Shown here: in pieces, positions 6,437-12,079 of the stretch
How the letters are laid out: each line of letters begins with the position of its first letter
How positions within the stretch are numbered: position 1 is the stretch's first letter
The notes under the pieces: model-generated
Databases searched by the model: none
Told to the model about the DNA's origin: nothing
Seen by the model: the letters and a program-made list of their open reading frames with translations, nothing else
Source of the DNA: Treponema sp.
GTDB taxonomy: Bacteria; Spirochaetota; Spirochaetia; Treponematales; Breznakiellaceae
NCBI GenBank assembly: GCA_031263435.1
Contig: JAISFT010000255.1
Location: 1 to 17,710, forward strand
Direction: 5' to 3'
DNA: 17,710 nucleotides
Program-made: the position numbers and the translations under genes

Positions 6437-7263
6437 AAGACGGCCTCCGCCGGAAAGATGGGGCCATCGGCGCAGACCCGCCGGTTTCCCCCGGTCGTCT
6501 GCACTGTGCAGCCCAGACAGGCCCCTGTGCCGCAGGCCATGAAATTCTCCATGCTGACATAACAGGGAACCCCCGCGGCCCTGCACTGATCCGCCACTGC
6601 CCGGAGCATGGGCAGGGGACCACAGGCACATACCAGGGGACGGCCCCGGTAGTCCACAAATTCCGGTATCCGGCCTTTACGCCCCCCGGTCCCATCCTCG
6701 CTGGCGATCACCAGGGTATCCGCCTTCTCCCGCAGGGTTTCCAGCCCAAAAGATCCGGACTTGAAACCCGCGTATAAATCAAAACCACCGCCCAACTCGT
6801 CTCCCAGGGCCGACAGGGGGGCAATGCCAACACCCCCGCCCACCAGAGCCGGGGGCTTTACCCGGCCCCCTTCCGCCCCATCCAGTCCATCCACTCCATC
6901 CGCCGGGACAATGCCCCGGTCCCCTGCCCGGCCGCGGAATCCCGGCAAAAAAAATTCCCCCCAGCGGTTTCCCAGGGGCCCGGTCAGGGCCGCCATTTCC
7001 CCCGCCCCCAGTTGGCCAAGTTCCGCGGTTCCCCCGCCCTTCCTCAGCACCAGAAAACTAAGCCGTCGCGAAGCCTCATCCCAGCGGTAAACGCTGAGCG
7101 GCCGGGGAAGAAAAAAAGCCCCCCTCCGGGGCTTGAGCATGAAAAACTGCCCCGCACCGGGGGCCGGGCCGGGCCATTCGAAGTCCAGACGAAAAACAGC
7201 GTCGCCCACATCGACCCTGGCAAGCAGGGGACAGACCAGACAGCACCGGGGAGAAGAACTCAT
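6433..7263 (-). CDS. pyrK: Dihydroorotate dehydrogenase electron-transfer subunit
   Basis: 276-aa FAD and 2Fe-2S protein that links PyrD to NAD. The FAD-binding motif RPLSVY is at residues 54-59, a glycine-rich nucleotide segment GGGVGIAPL at 142-150, CGPLPML at 214-220, and cluster ligands Cys244, Cys249, Cys252 and Cys264 (C-x4-C-x2-C-x11-C), the PyrK signature. Residues about 111-135 form a low-complexity insertion (GVDGLDGAE) encoded by a 9-bp tandem repeat at 6878-6904. ATG at 7263 has no strong ribosome site; it follows pyrF after 89 bp. Overlaps the pyrD start by 4 nt, so translation of the two subunits is probably coupled. Confidence 0.93.
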   Translation of the reverse strand: MSSSPRCCLVCPLLARVDVGDAVFRLDFEWPGPAPGAGQFFMLKPRRGAFFLPRPLSVYRWDEASRRLSFLVLRKGGGTAELGQLGAGEMAALTGPLGNRWGEFFLPGFRGRAGDRGIVPADGVDGLDGAEGGRVKPPALVGGGVGIAPLSALGDELGGGFDLYAGFKSGSFGLETLREKADTLVIASEDGTGGRKGRIPEFVDYRGRPLVCACGPLPMLRAVADQCRAAGVPCYVSMENFMACGTGACLGCTVQTTGGNRRVCADGPIFPAEAVF

Positions 7264-7352
7264 GGGCCCAATGTAGTGAAAAGCCCAAGACCAGGCAAGC
7301 AGTAATGCTCAGTTTATCCGGCAAAAAGCGAAAGGACGCCATAGACTATAGG

Positions 7353-8381
7353 CTAAACCTGACCCACGGAACAGCGTGTACCCGCGGGGAGGTCCGCGGC
7401 GGTCCGGATGGCATCCCGCATCACCATGACGGCCCGGCGGGCCGCTTCCGCTGCAAAGCGGTTATCCGCCCCGCAATCCGGCCCCTCGCAGGTCCTGCCG
7501 GCGGCCTTATATTCATCCATCCAGGCCCGCAGAATGGATCGGGAGGCGTTCACCACCCCTCCGTTGCCTTCCCGCAGCAGCAATGCGGCATCGTCCGCCG
7601 CCCCGCCCTGGGCGCCGTAACCGGGGATAAGGAAAAAAAGCCCGCCGTAACGGGCACGGATTGCCGCGGCTTCTTCCTGCCCGGCGGAGCCCGGGTCCAT
7701 CCCCACCACCGCCCCAAAGGCGCCGTAACCGTGAACACCCATGCAGCCTTCCGCCAAGGCACTGAGCTTGTTCCCCACCGCGTCATAAAGCCGGGGGGAG
7801 AGCCCTCCCCCTTCGGCCGGGCCGGAGCAGGCCGGAGCAGGGGGGCCCGCCTCCCCCGCCTCCTTCCCTGCCGGGCCGGCCTCTTTCAACTCAAGGTACT
7901 CGAAGTCCCGCATTCCCCTGTTGCTGGTCCGCATCAGCACAAAGGCGCCCTTCCCCGCGGTTCCGGCATAGACAATCCAGGGTTCTATGGAATCCATCCC
8001 CATATAAGGGGAAAGGGTAACAAAATCCGCCTCAAAGTCCCCTTCAAAATGGGCCCGGGCATAGCGCCGGGCCGTATCGGCAATATCGCCCCGCTTAATA
8101 TCGGCAATGACCAGGGCGCCCCGGCCGCGGATATAGCGCAGGGTTTCCGCGTAGACTCTAAGCCCCTCAAGACCCGCCGCCTCATAATAGGCAATCTGCA
8201 CCTTGTAACAGGCCGCCGCGTCGATGGTGGCGTCTATCAGGGCCTTGTTAAAGGCCAGCACTGCCTGGGTATCGGACTTGGCACGCTCCCGGGGCGGCAC
8301 ATATTCTGCCGCGGTATCAAGGCCCACACAGACATGACCCCGTTCCGCCACCGCCTCGTACAGCTTATCCATGTTATACAC
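7353..8381 (-). CDS. pyrF: Orotidine 5'-phosphate decarboxylase, type 2
   Basis: Converts OMP to UMP, the last step of de novo pyrimidine synthesis. The catalytic Asp-Lys-Asp group is in VIADIKRGDIADTARRY (D94, K96, D99), and the DIADTA continuation marks the PyrF type 2 subfamily. FVTLSPYMGMDS and FLIPGYGAQGG provide the phosphate-side loops. The protein is 342 aa, longer than most type 2 enzymes, in part because of a Gly/Ala/Pro-rich insertion at residues 167-193 whose DNA includes the direct 10-bp repeat GCCGGAGCAG twice (7821-7840). GTG at 8381 is chosen because GGAGG lies 5 nt upstream; ATG at 8372 is the alternative. It follows pyrI by 48 bp. Confidence 0.93.
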   Translation of the reverse strand: MYNMDKLYEAVAERGHVCVGLDTAAEYVPPRERAKSDTQAVLAFNKALIDATIDAAACYKVQIAYYEAAGLEGLRVYAETLRYIRGRGALVIADIKRGDIADTARRYARAHFEGDFEADFVTLSPYMGMDSIEPWIVYAGTAGKGAFVLMRTSNRGMRDFEYLELKEAGPAGKEAGEAGPPAPACSGPAEGGGLSPRLYDAVGNKLSALAEGCMGVHGYGAFGAVVGMDPGSAGQEEAAAIRARYGGLFFLIPGYGAQGGAADDAALLLREGNGGVVNASRSILRAWMDEYKAAGRTCEGPDCGADNRFAAEAARRAVMVMRDAIRTAADLPAGTRCSVGQV

Positions 8382-8429
8382 CGGATCCTCCAGTTCAACA
8401 AAATTACTATCCGCCGTCCCGGCAGCCTG

Positions 8430-8864
8430 TCAGCGGAAGTCCCCCGCAGACTTAATCTCATCACAATACTCACAGCGGTAAGTCCGCTGTTGGGGGTTCT
8501 CCAGATGGAAAATATGGGGAACATAGCGTTCCGTAGAGGTGATACACCGGGGGTTTTTGCAGATCAACACATTTTCTACCCGTTCGGGAAGTTTAAGCTT
8601 AATCTTCCTGGTGATCGTTTCATTTTCAATAATGTTTACCGTGATATTTGGATCGATAAGGCCCAGGATGTCAAAATTAATGCTGATGGTATTATCGATC
8701 TTGATAATGTCCTTTTTCTTCATCTCCCTGGAATTGGCGTTCATCACAAAAGCTACTCCGAAAGAAGCCTTGTCCAAACCCAGCCAGTTAAATATTTTGA
8801 TTCCCTGCCCCGCCTTAATATGATCGATAACAATGCCGTTTCTTATCTGATCTATGTTAAGCAT
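8430..8864 (-). CDS. pyrI: Aspartate carbamoyltransferase regulatory chain
   Basis: 144-aa regulatory subunit that binds CTP/ATP and assembles with PyrB trimers into the allosteric dodecamer. The N-terminal allosteric domain shows the typical [16 protein letters not shown] (residues 10-25). The C-terminal zinc domain has Cys102, Cys107, Cys131 and Cys134, with the same spacings as E. coli PyrI (109, 114, 138, 141). ATG at 8864 overlaps the end of pyrB by 8 nt, with a GGGGG site inside the pyrB C-terminus, so coupling is likely. Its presence predicts feedback inhibition of the pathway by CTP. Confidence 0.95.
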   Translation of the reverse strand: MLNIDQIRNGIVIDHIKAGQGIKIFNWLGLDKASFGVAFVMNANSREMKKKDIIKIDNTISINFDILGLIDPNITVNIIENETITRKIKLKLPERVENVLICKNPRCITSTERYVPHIFHLENPQQRTYRCEYCDEIKSAGDFR

Positions 8865-9804
8865 GATCTACCCCCAGTACACCGGAAATTAAGGCCATTC
8901 TGACATACATGCCGTACCTGGCCTGCTTAAAATAGGCCGCCCGGGGATCGGCATCCACCTCGATAGATATTTCATTAACCCGGGGCAGAGGGTGCAGAAT
9001 GATAAGTTTCTCCCTGGCCCCTTCAAGTTTATCGGGGCTCAGCACATAGGTATCCTTAAGGCGGATATAATCCTCCTCGTTAAAGAAGCGTTCCCGCTGC
9101 ACCCTGGTCATATACAAGACATCCAGATCGGGCATGGCCTCTTCAAAATCTGCGGTCTCCCGGTAGGGGATACCCTGCCGTTCCAGGAGCCGGGTGATGT
9201 ACTCGGGGACCTTAAGCTCGTTGGGGGAGATAAAAATCATGTTGAGGTTTTTATAACGGGCCAGGGCCTTTGCCAGGGAATGAACCGTGCGGCCGAATTT
9301 CAGGTCCCCGCAAAATCCCACAGTCAGCCCCTGTACCGTCTCCTTAAGATTCATGCCCGCCCCCCGCAGGCGCTTGATAGTCAAAAGGTCCGTCAGGGTT
9401 TGGGTTGGGTGATGGTGGCCCCCGTCCCCGGCATTGATTACCGGCACATCGGCATAACGGGAAGCCAGAAGGGCCGCCCCCTCCTTGGGGTTCCGCATGA
9501 CGATAAGGTCCGCATAACAGGCCACGGTCCGTACCGTGTCCGCCAGACTCTCCCCCTTGGCAGCGGAACTGGATCCCGGTTCCGCAAAACCCAGGCAGCT
9601 CCCCCCCAGCCGCAGCATCGCCGCCTCAAAAGAAAGGCGGGTCCGGGTACTGGGTTCAAAGAAAATGGCAGCCAAAACCTTTCCCCGGCAGCTCTCCCGG
9701 AGGAAAGTCCCATCCTCCTCGATCCGCTCCGCCAGATTAAAAAGATCCTCCATCTCATCAAGGGTAAAATCCCCCGGTTCCACCAGAGATCGGCCTTTGA
9801 GCAT
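8857..9804 (-). CDS. pyrB: Aspartate carbamoyltransferase catalytic chain
   Basis: 315-aa catalytic subunit making N-carbamoyl-aspartate from carbamoyl phosphate and aspartate. Carbamoyl-phosphate loop STRTR is at residues 52-56 in [16 protein letters not shown]. The [13 protein letters not shown] signature is complete, and HPLPRVNEI near residue 270 supplies the loop closing on aspartate. ATG at 9804 has AAGGAGG 5-6 nt upstream. It is the first gene of the minus-strand operon pyrB-I-F-K-D. Between its start and the likely promoter lies an intrinsic terminator preceded by a short reading frame and a U-rich run, which suggests attenuation by UTP level. Confidence 0.96.
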   Translation of the reverse strand: MLKGRSLVEPGDFTLDEMEDLFNLAERIEEDGTFLRESCRGKVLAAIFFEPSTRTRLSFEAAMLRLGGSCLGFAEPGSSSAAKGESLADTVRTVACYADLIVMRNPKEGAALLASRYADVPVINAGDGGHHHPTQTLTDLLTIKRLRGAGMNLKETVQGLTVGFCGDLKFGRTVHSLAKALARYKNLNMIFISPNELKVPEYITRLLERQGIPYRETADFEEAMPDLDVLYMTRVQRERFFNEEDYIRLKDTYVLSPDKLEGAREKLIILHPLPRVNEISIEVDADPRAAYFKQARYGMYVRMALISGVLGVDHA

Positions 9805-9821
9805 CGTTCCTCCTTGGGCAC

Positions 9822-9848
9822 AAAAAAAAGCCGCCCAAAGGCGGCTTT
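9822..9848 (-). terminator. Intrinsic terminator in the pyrB leader (probable attenuator)
   Basis: On the minus strand AAAGCCGCC-TTTG-GGCGGCTTT forms a perfect 9-bp stem followed by a further five T (eight T in all). It ends 17 nt before the pyrB start codon. There is no gene immediately upstream whose transcription it would end, so regulation of pyrB is the simplest role. The preceding U tract (ATATTTTTTAG) resembles the UTP-sensitive pause site of E. coli pyrBI. Confidence 0.75.
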
Positions 9849-9849
9849 C

Positions 9850-9927
9850 CTAAAAAATATCACATACACGGGCCAATTTCAAAACCCGGTTCACGCTATA
9901 CCTGAATGAAACTTGCGGCGTAACCAT
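9850..9927 (-). CDS. Candidate pyrB leader peptide (25 aa)
   Basis: Reading frame starting MVTPQVSFRYSVNRVLK and ending C-D-I-F-stop. Its last codons ATT TTT TAG form the U-rich tract, and the stop codon ends one base before the terminator stem. A ribosome finishing here would cover the 5' arm of the hairpin and allow read-through, as in the E. coli pyrBI attenuator. There is no clear ribosome site; the ATG lies at or within a base or two of the transcription start predicted from the promoter at 9935-9963, so it would be leaderless. An in-frame ATG further upstream (9939) falls inside the -10 box. The peptide sequence itself shows no similarity I recognise; the case rests on geometry. Confidence 0.45.
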   Translation of the reverse strand: MVTPQVSFRYSVNRVLKLARVCDIF

Positions 9928-9934
9928 CCTGAAT

Positions 9935-9963
9935 ACCATAACAAGAAAACACAAAATGTTCAA
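9935..9963 (-). promoter_or_regulatory. Candidate sigma-70-type promoter for the pyr operon
   Basis: TTGAAC, 17 bp, TATGGT on the minus strand, placing +1 near 9928. A second pair, TTGAAA (9877-9882), 17 bp, TATTTT (9854-9859), would start transcription inside the terminator stem and so escape attenuation. Which is used cannot be decided from sequence. Confidence 0.5.
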
Positions 9964-9970
9964 GAGGCCC

Positions 9971-9991
9971 AAAAGGTGTCAGTCACCTTTT
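9971..9991. repeat. Hairpin upstream of the pyr promoter
   Basis: AAAAGGTG-TCAGT-CACCTTTT, a perfect 8-bp stem. On the plus strand it is followed by one more T and could end plus-strand transcription, but no plus-strand gene is nearby. Confidence 0.5.
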
Positions 9992-9995
9992 TAGA

Positions 9996-10083
9996 AGGGG
10001 GGGCCTGCTACCACGACCAATCCGCCCGTAGCCGGCTCAAGGGCTGCCGCCCTTGAGCTTCCGCTTTTCCTCTGGCCCCCCCT
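9996..10083 (+). repeat. GGGGGGGCCTGCTACCACG-type repeat, copy B
   Basis: Second copy of the repeat at 4981-5103 in the same orientation. The left flank (through CAATCCGCCCGTAGCCGG) and right flank (CTTCCGC, then pyrimidines to TGGCCCCCCCT) match, but the centre differs: here it is a short perfect stem GCTCAAGGGC-TGCC-GCCCTTGAGC (10035-10058) instead of the long stem in copy A. Only the T-C-A-A-G-G-G / C-C-C-T-T-G-A base of the stem is shared. Confidence 0.8.
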
Positions 10084-10110
10084 TGGCTTCAGCCTTGCCG
10101 CCTTATGTGT

Positions 10111-10163
10111 GGAGTTTTGCTTCGCAAAACTCCTAAAAGCATTGCTGCGTCAGCGGCAATGCT
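10111..10163. repeat. Two adjacent hairpins
   Basis: First stem GGAGTTTTGC-TTC-GCAAAACTCC (10111-10133), perfect. Second stem AGCATTGC (10138-10145) with GCAATGCT (10156-10163), 10-nt loop. The first is nearly the same as the hairpin at 17322-17344 but differs by a compensated base pair. Confidence 0.75.
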
Positions 10164-10218
10164 TACGCCCACCCCCCAATCGGCCCAGGCCGTAAAAGCT
10201 CCGGTCCGGCAGCACAAT

Positions 10219-10243
10219 GGTGCCTGGCACCATAGGCGTTTAC
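10219..10243 (+). repeat. 25-bp direct repeat, left copy
   Basis: GGTGCC-T-GGCACC followed by ATAGGCGTTTAC. The right copy at 11552-11576 differs at two positions, both in the 13-bp palindrome and complementary to each other (GGCGCC-T-GGCGCC). The pair brackets the AT-rich island. Confidence 0.7.
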
Positions 10244-10409
10244 TCTACCTGTAGGGTGTTTCAATTTATGGACACACTGCCTATAGCGTCTTTTTGCCCT
10301 TAACTGCCCCAAAATGCGTTATCCTGTAGGGATACATAAAATTTCCGATTTTTGTGTCTGGGGAGCGTTAAAGGGTTTCTTTCCCAATAAAGCGGGGGTT
10401 TGGGGGGTT
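10244..10409. other. Non-coding stretch beside the AT-rich island
   Basis: No ORF, RNA gene or strong hairpin seen. AT content rises from here toward the regulator gene. Confidence 0.5.
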
Positions 10410-10787
10410 CTATCGGGGTTTCTTGCCCTTATGGGCGGGTTGTTCCCCTTCCTGCCGGTTTTGGACCTCAAAAAGCGATTTTACTTGTAATAATATGTAA
10501 TCCCTGAAAAGCGGGTTAAGTTTATTAAAAATCTCAAAAAGTTGATTTAGTTGAATATCCATAAGGTTATTGCTAAACATTTCCCCCTTGCCAGTTGTCA
10601 AATACTCCCTTGAAACCCCATATTGAGAGCATAACAAGGCGATAATCCTATCGTTTATAGGACGACATCCCTGCTCGATATTGGCATAGTAAGACTGACT
10701 GACAAAAATGCCCTTGCTAATCGCCTTTTGGGTCAATCCCAACGCGTTTCTAACCGCTAAAATCCTATCCTGTATGGTATTCCCCAT
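10410..10787 (-). CDS. Cro/CI (XRE)-type transcriptional regulator
   Basis: 125-aa cytoplasmic DNA-binding protein. The helix-turn-helix covers residues 13-40: LGLTQKAISKGIFVSQSYYA then NIEQGCRPI, a standard XRE fold, continuing through IIALLCSQYGVSREYLTTG. The C-terminal part (about 76-110) is a hydrophobic helical segment suited to dimerisation, then a basic tail. The frame stays open to a TTG at 10868, but ATG at 10787 is where family similarity begins and is chosen as the start. It is divergent from a 59-aa ORF under a strong promoter, with an inverted repeat (AGGTTT 10836-10841 / AAACCT 10854-10859) between them that may be its operator. Phage-type repressor or autoregulator are both plausible; no phage structural genes are present. 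Confidence 0.85.
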   Translation of the reverse strand: MGNTIQDRILAVRNALGLTQKAISKGIFVSQSYYANIEQGCRPINDRIIALLCSQYGVSREYLTTGKGEMFSNNLMDIQLNQLFEIFNKLNPLFRDYILLQVKSLFEVQNRQEGEQPAHKGKKPR

Positions 10788-10861
10788 AATCCGCCCTATA
10801 TCGCATAGCATACCTTGAAAAAGAGAGAATAGGCAAGGTTTCAAAAAGGCGTAAAACCTAC

Positions 10862-10890
10862 TTGACAAGTATGCAATGAAGTTATATTTT
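10862..10890 (+). promoter_or_regulatory. Near-consensus sigma-70 promoter
   Basis: TTGACA, 17 bp, TATTTT on the plus strand, 30 bp before the 59-aa ORF. It lies between the divergent regulator and that ORF, and an inverted repeat (10836-10859) abuts its -35 box. Confidence 0.75.
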
Positions 10891-10919
10891 ATCTCTAAGC
10901 ATATTTTAAGGGTAAGGTA

Positions 10920-11099
10920 ATGACAAAGAAAGTCAATGTAAAACCCACTGATTTTAGTAAGTATTTTAAGGGATTAGACCTTAAAAAGCGGATTAGCGTA
11001 ATGGAAACGGCAAAGACCCTTCTGGACTTACAAGAAGGAAACGAAACTTTACTTGCCGATGTTCCGCCTATGGAAGCGGAAAAGAAAGAGAAAGCATAG
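10920..11099 (+). CDS. 59-aa hypothetical protein
   Basis: Small charged protein starting MTKKVNVKPTDFSKYFKGLD and ending KKEKA. ATG follows TAAGG at 4 nt. It is rich in Lys and Glu, predicted helical in the middle (residues 23-40, KRISVMETAKTLLDLQEG), with no membrane segment or Cys. The near-consensus promoter upstream and the divergent XRE regulator support expression. The pairing recalls regulator/small-effector or toxin-antitoxin modules, but no toxin fold is recognised. Its AT-rich codon use matches the regulator and differs from the pyr and rfu genes. The lipoprotein gene follows after 64 bp. Unrecognised function. Confidence 0.6.
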   Translation: MTKKVNVKPTDFSKYFKGLDLKKRISVMETAKTLLDLQEGNETLLADVPPMEAEKKEKA

Positions 11100-11163
11100 G
11101 CGGTTGTATTTTGGTAAATACAGGAGCGTATGCCCCTGTAAAAATATGCAAGGAGTTAGAAAA

Positions 11164-11526
11164 ATGAAAAAGGGATTTTTGGGGTTAATCGGCGTTCTTT
11201 TGGTTTTCTCTTTCTTTTTTATGGGGTGTGATCCAGATCCAAAAGAGGAAACGGCAAAATTTGAAGGGACCTGGCGGAATCAGGGTACAGGTGGTGATGA
11301 ATCTTGGGATTTAAATTATACCTTTACCGGTAATGTTTTTGTGTTTCGTGATGGAATCACCGGCAACGAATTTTCAGGTGATTTTACCTATACTACAACA
11401 ACTATTACTTTTAATAAAAGTGATGGCACATCCTGGACGCAGAAGTATATCCTTGAAGGCAATACTTTAACTCTTGATCCCGATGGGGAAACAGATTATT
11501 TGAAGGGAGTTTTCATCAAGCAATAA
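11164..11526 (+). CDS. Small lipocalin-like lipoprotein
   Basis: 120-aa secreted lipoprotein. Signal sequence MKKGFLGLIGVLLVFSFF ends in the lipobox FMGC (Cys21). The mature part is almost all beta strand: FEGTWRNQG, YTFTGNVFVFRDG, GDFTYTTTTITFNKSDG, YILEGNTLTLD, the up-and-down pattern of short lipocalin-like proteins that occur as many paralogues in treponemes. ATG at 11164 is chosen over the longer frame from 11053 because it is preceded by AAGGAG and starts the signal peptide; the upstream part overlaps the 59-aa ORF in another frame. It lies within the AT-rich island. Ligand and role unknown. Confidence 0.85.
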   Translation: MKKGFLGLIGVLLVFSFFFMGCDPDPKEETAKFEGTWRNQGTGGDESWDLNYTFTGNVFVFRDGITGNEFSGDFTYTTTTITFNKSDGTSWTQKYILEGNTLTLDPDGETDYLKGVFIKQ

Positions 11527-11551
11527 ATCCTTTTCAAAATGGCAACGCACC

Positions 11552-11576
11552 GGCGCCTGGCGCCATAGGCGTTTAC
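11552..11576 (+). repeat. 25-bp direct repeat, right copy
   Basis: GGCGCC-T-GGCGCC followed by ATAGGCGTTTAC; partner of 10219-10243. It begins 26 bp after the lipoprotein stop codon. Confidence 0.7.
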
Positions 11577-11793
11577 CAGGGTTGTATGCCTGAAAAAACA
11601 GTGGGGGTAGCGGAATAGACCGCAGGGCCGGGCCCGAAGGGTCCGGCACGAGGACTATGGAGCGAGGGGGAGCCGCCCGCCAAAAGGTTTTTCATAGCTC
11701 AGAACTTTTTGGTACACTGAAACAGCGGCGCTCCCCCTTATTAACTTGTTGACAGTGCAAAACCAAATGCAGAACCCCTGCCCGGCGGGGGCC
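11577..11793. other. Non-coding stretch with hairpins before the riboswitch
   Basis: Contains a 9-bp stem with one G-T pair and loop GAA (11627-11635/11639-11647) and a longer foldback whose arms GGGGGAGCCGC (11666-11676) and GCGGCGCTCCCCC (11725-11737) enclose about 48 nt. No gene is visible. TTGACA at 11749 has no matching -10 box at normal spacing. Confidence 0.55.
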
Positions 11794-11822
11794 TTGACCT
11801 TTCCCCGGCCCCGCGCTAGACC
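11794..11822 (+). promoter_or_regulatory. Candidate promoter for the rfu operon
   Basis: TTGACC, 17 bp, TAGACC, which would start transcription a few bases before the FMN aptamer. The -35 is good and the -10 is poor. Confidence 0.4.
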
Positions 11823-11830
11823 TATGGTTA

Positions 11831-11978
11831 GATTTTCAGGGCAGGGTGAGCCGGCGGGCCTTACGGGTCTCCGGCAATTCCCCACCGGCGGTAGAGCCCG
11901 CGAGTCCGGTCCCGTACAGGGCAGGATTGAACCGGTGAGATTCCGGTGCCGACGGTACAGTCCGGACGGAAGAAAATG
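11831..11978 (+). promoter_or_regulatory. FMN riboswitch (RFN element)
   Basis: The conserved RFN blocks are present in order: a 5' P1 strand ATTTTC closing with GAAAAT at the 3' end, CAGGGCAGGGTGA, CCCACCGGCGGTAGAGCCCG then CGAGTCC, and GGTGAGATTCCGGTGCCGAC with GGTACAGTCCGGACGGAAG. FMN binding to this aptamer stabilises P1 and favours the terminator downstream, so rfuABCD should be repressed when flavin is plentiful. This also identifies riboflavin as the likely substrate of the transporter. Confidence 0.95.
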
Positions 11979-12012
11979 ACGACCGCGCAGGCGATCTTAA
12001 ATTTCCGAAGCT

Positions 12013-12048
12013 AAAGCCCTTGGGGAGTAATCCCCGGGGGCTTTTTTT
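12013..12048 (+). terminator. Riboswitch-controlled intrinsic terminator
   Basis: AAAGCCCTTGGGGA pairs with TCCCCGGGGGCTTT around GTAA and is followed by further T (seven T in all). It lies 34 nt past the aptamer and 31 nt before rfuA, the position expected for a transcriptional FMN switch. I could not assign the antiterminator strand with certainty. Confidence 0.88.
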
Positions 12049-12079
12049 ATGACCGCGGGTTTGCGGCAAGGAGGTACAA

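Noticed and set aside
5453..6631. 392-aa pyrD frame from the upstream ATG
   Set aside because: Residues 1-65 lie inside pyrK in another frame and show no dehydrogenase similarity; the TTG at 6436 has a ribosome site and fits the family length.
7305..8903. 532-aa ORF on the plus strand
   Set aside because: Antisense to pyrF and pyrI, whose catalytic and zinc motifs are clear; the long frame follows from GC-rich codon bias.
10219..10243. Possible sigma-54 promoter (TGGCAC in the 25-bp repeat)
   Set aside because: TGGCAC is present but the -12 GC element at the right spacing is not TTGC-like, and the second copy reads TGGCGC.
10788..10868. N-terminal extension of the XRE regulator to a TTG
   Set aside because: The extra 27 residues are not family-like and overlap the probable operator region; ATG at 10787 fits better.
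11053..11163. Longer start for the small lipoprotein
   Set aside because: It would bury the signal peptide behind 37 basic residues; ATG at 11164 has AAGGAG and begins a standard lipoprotein signal.
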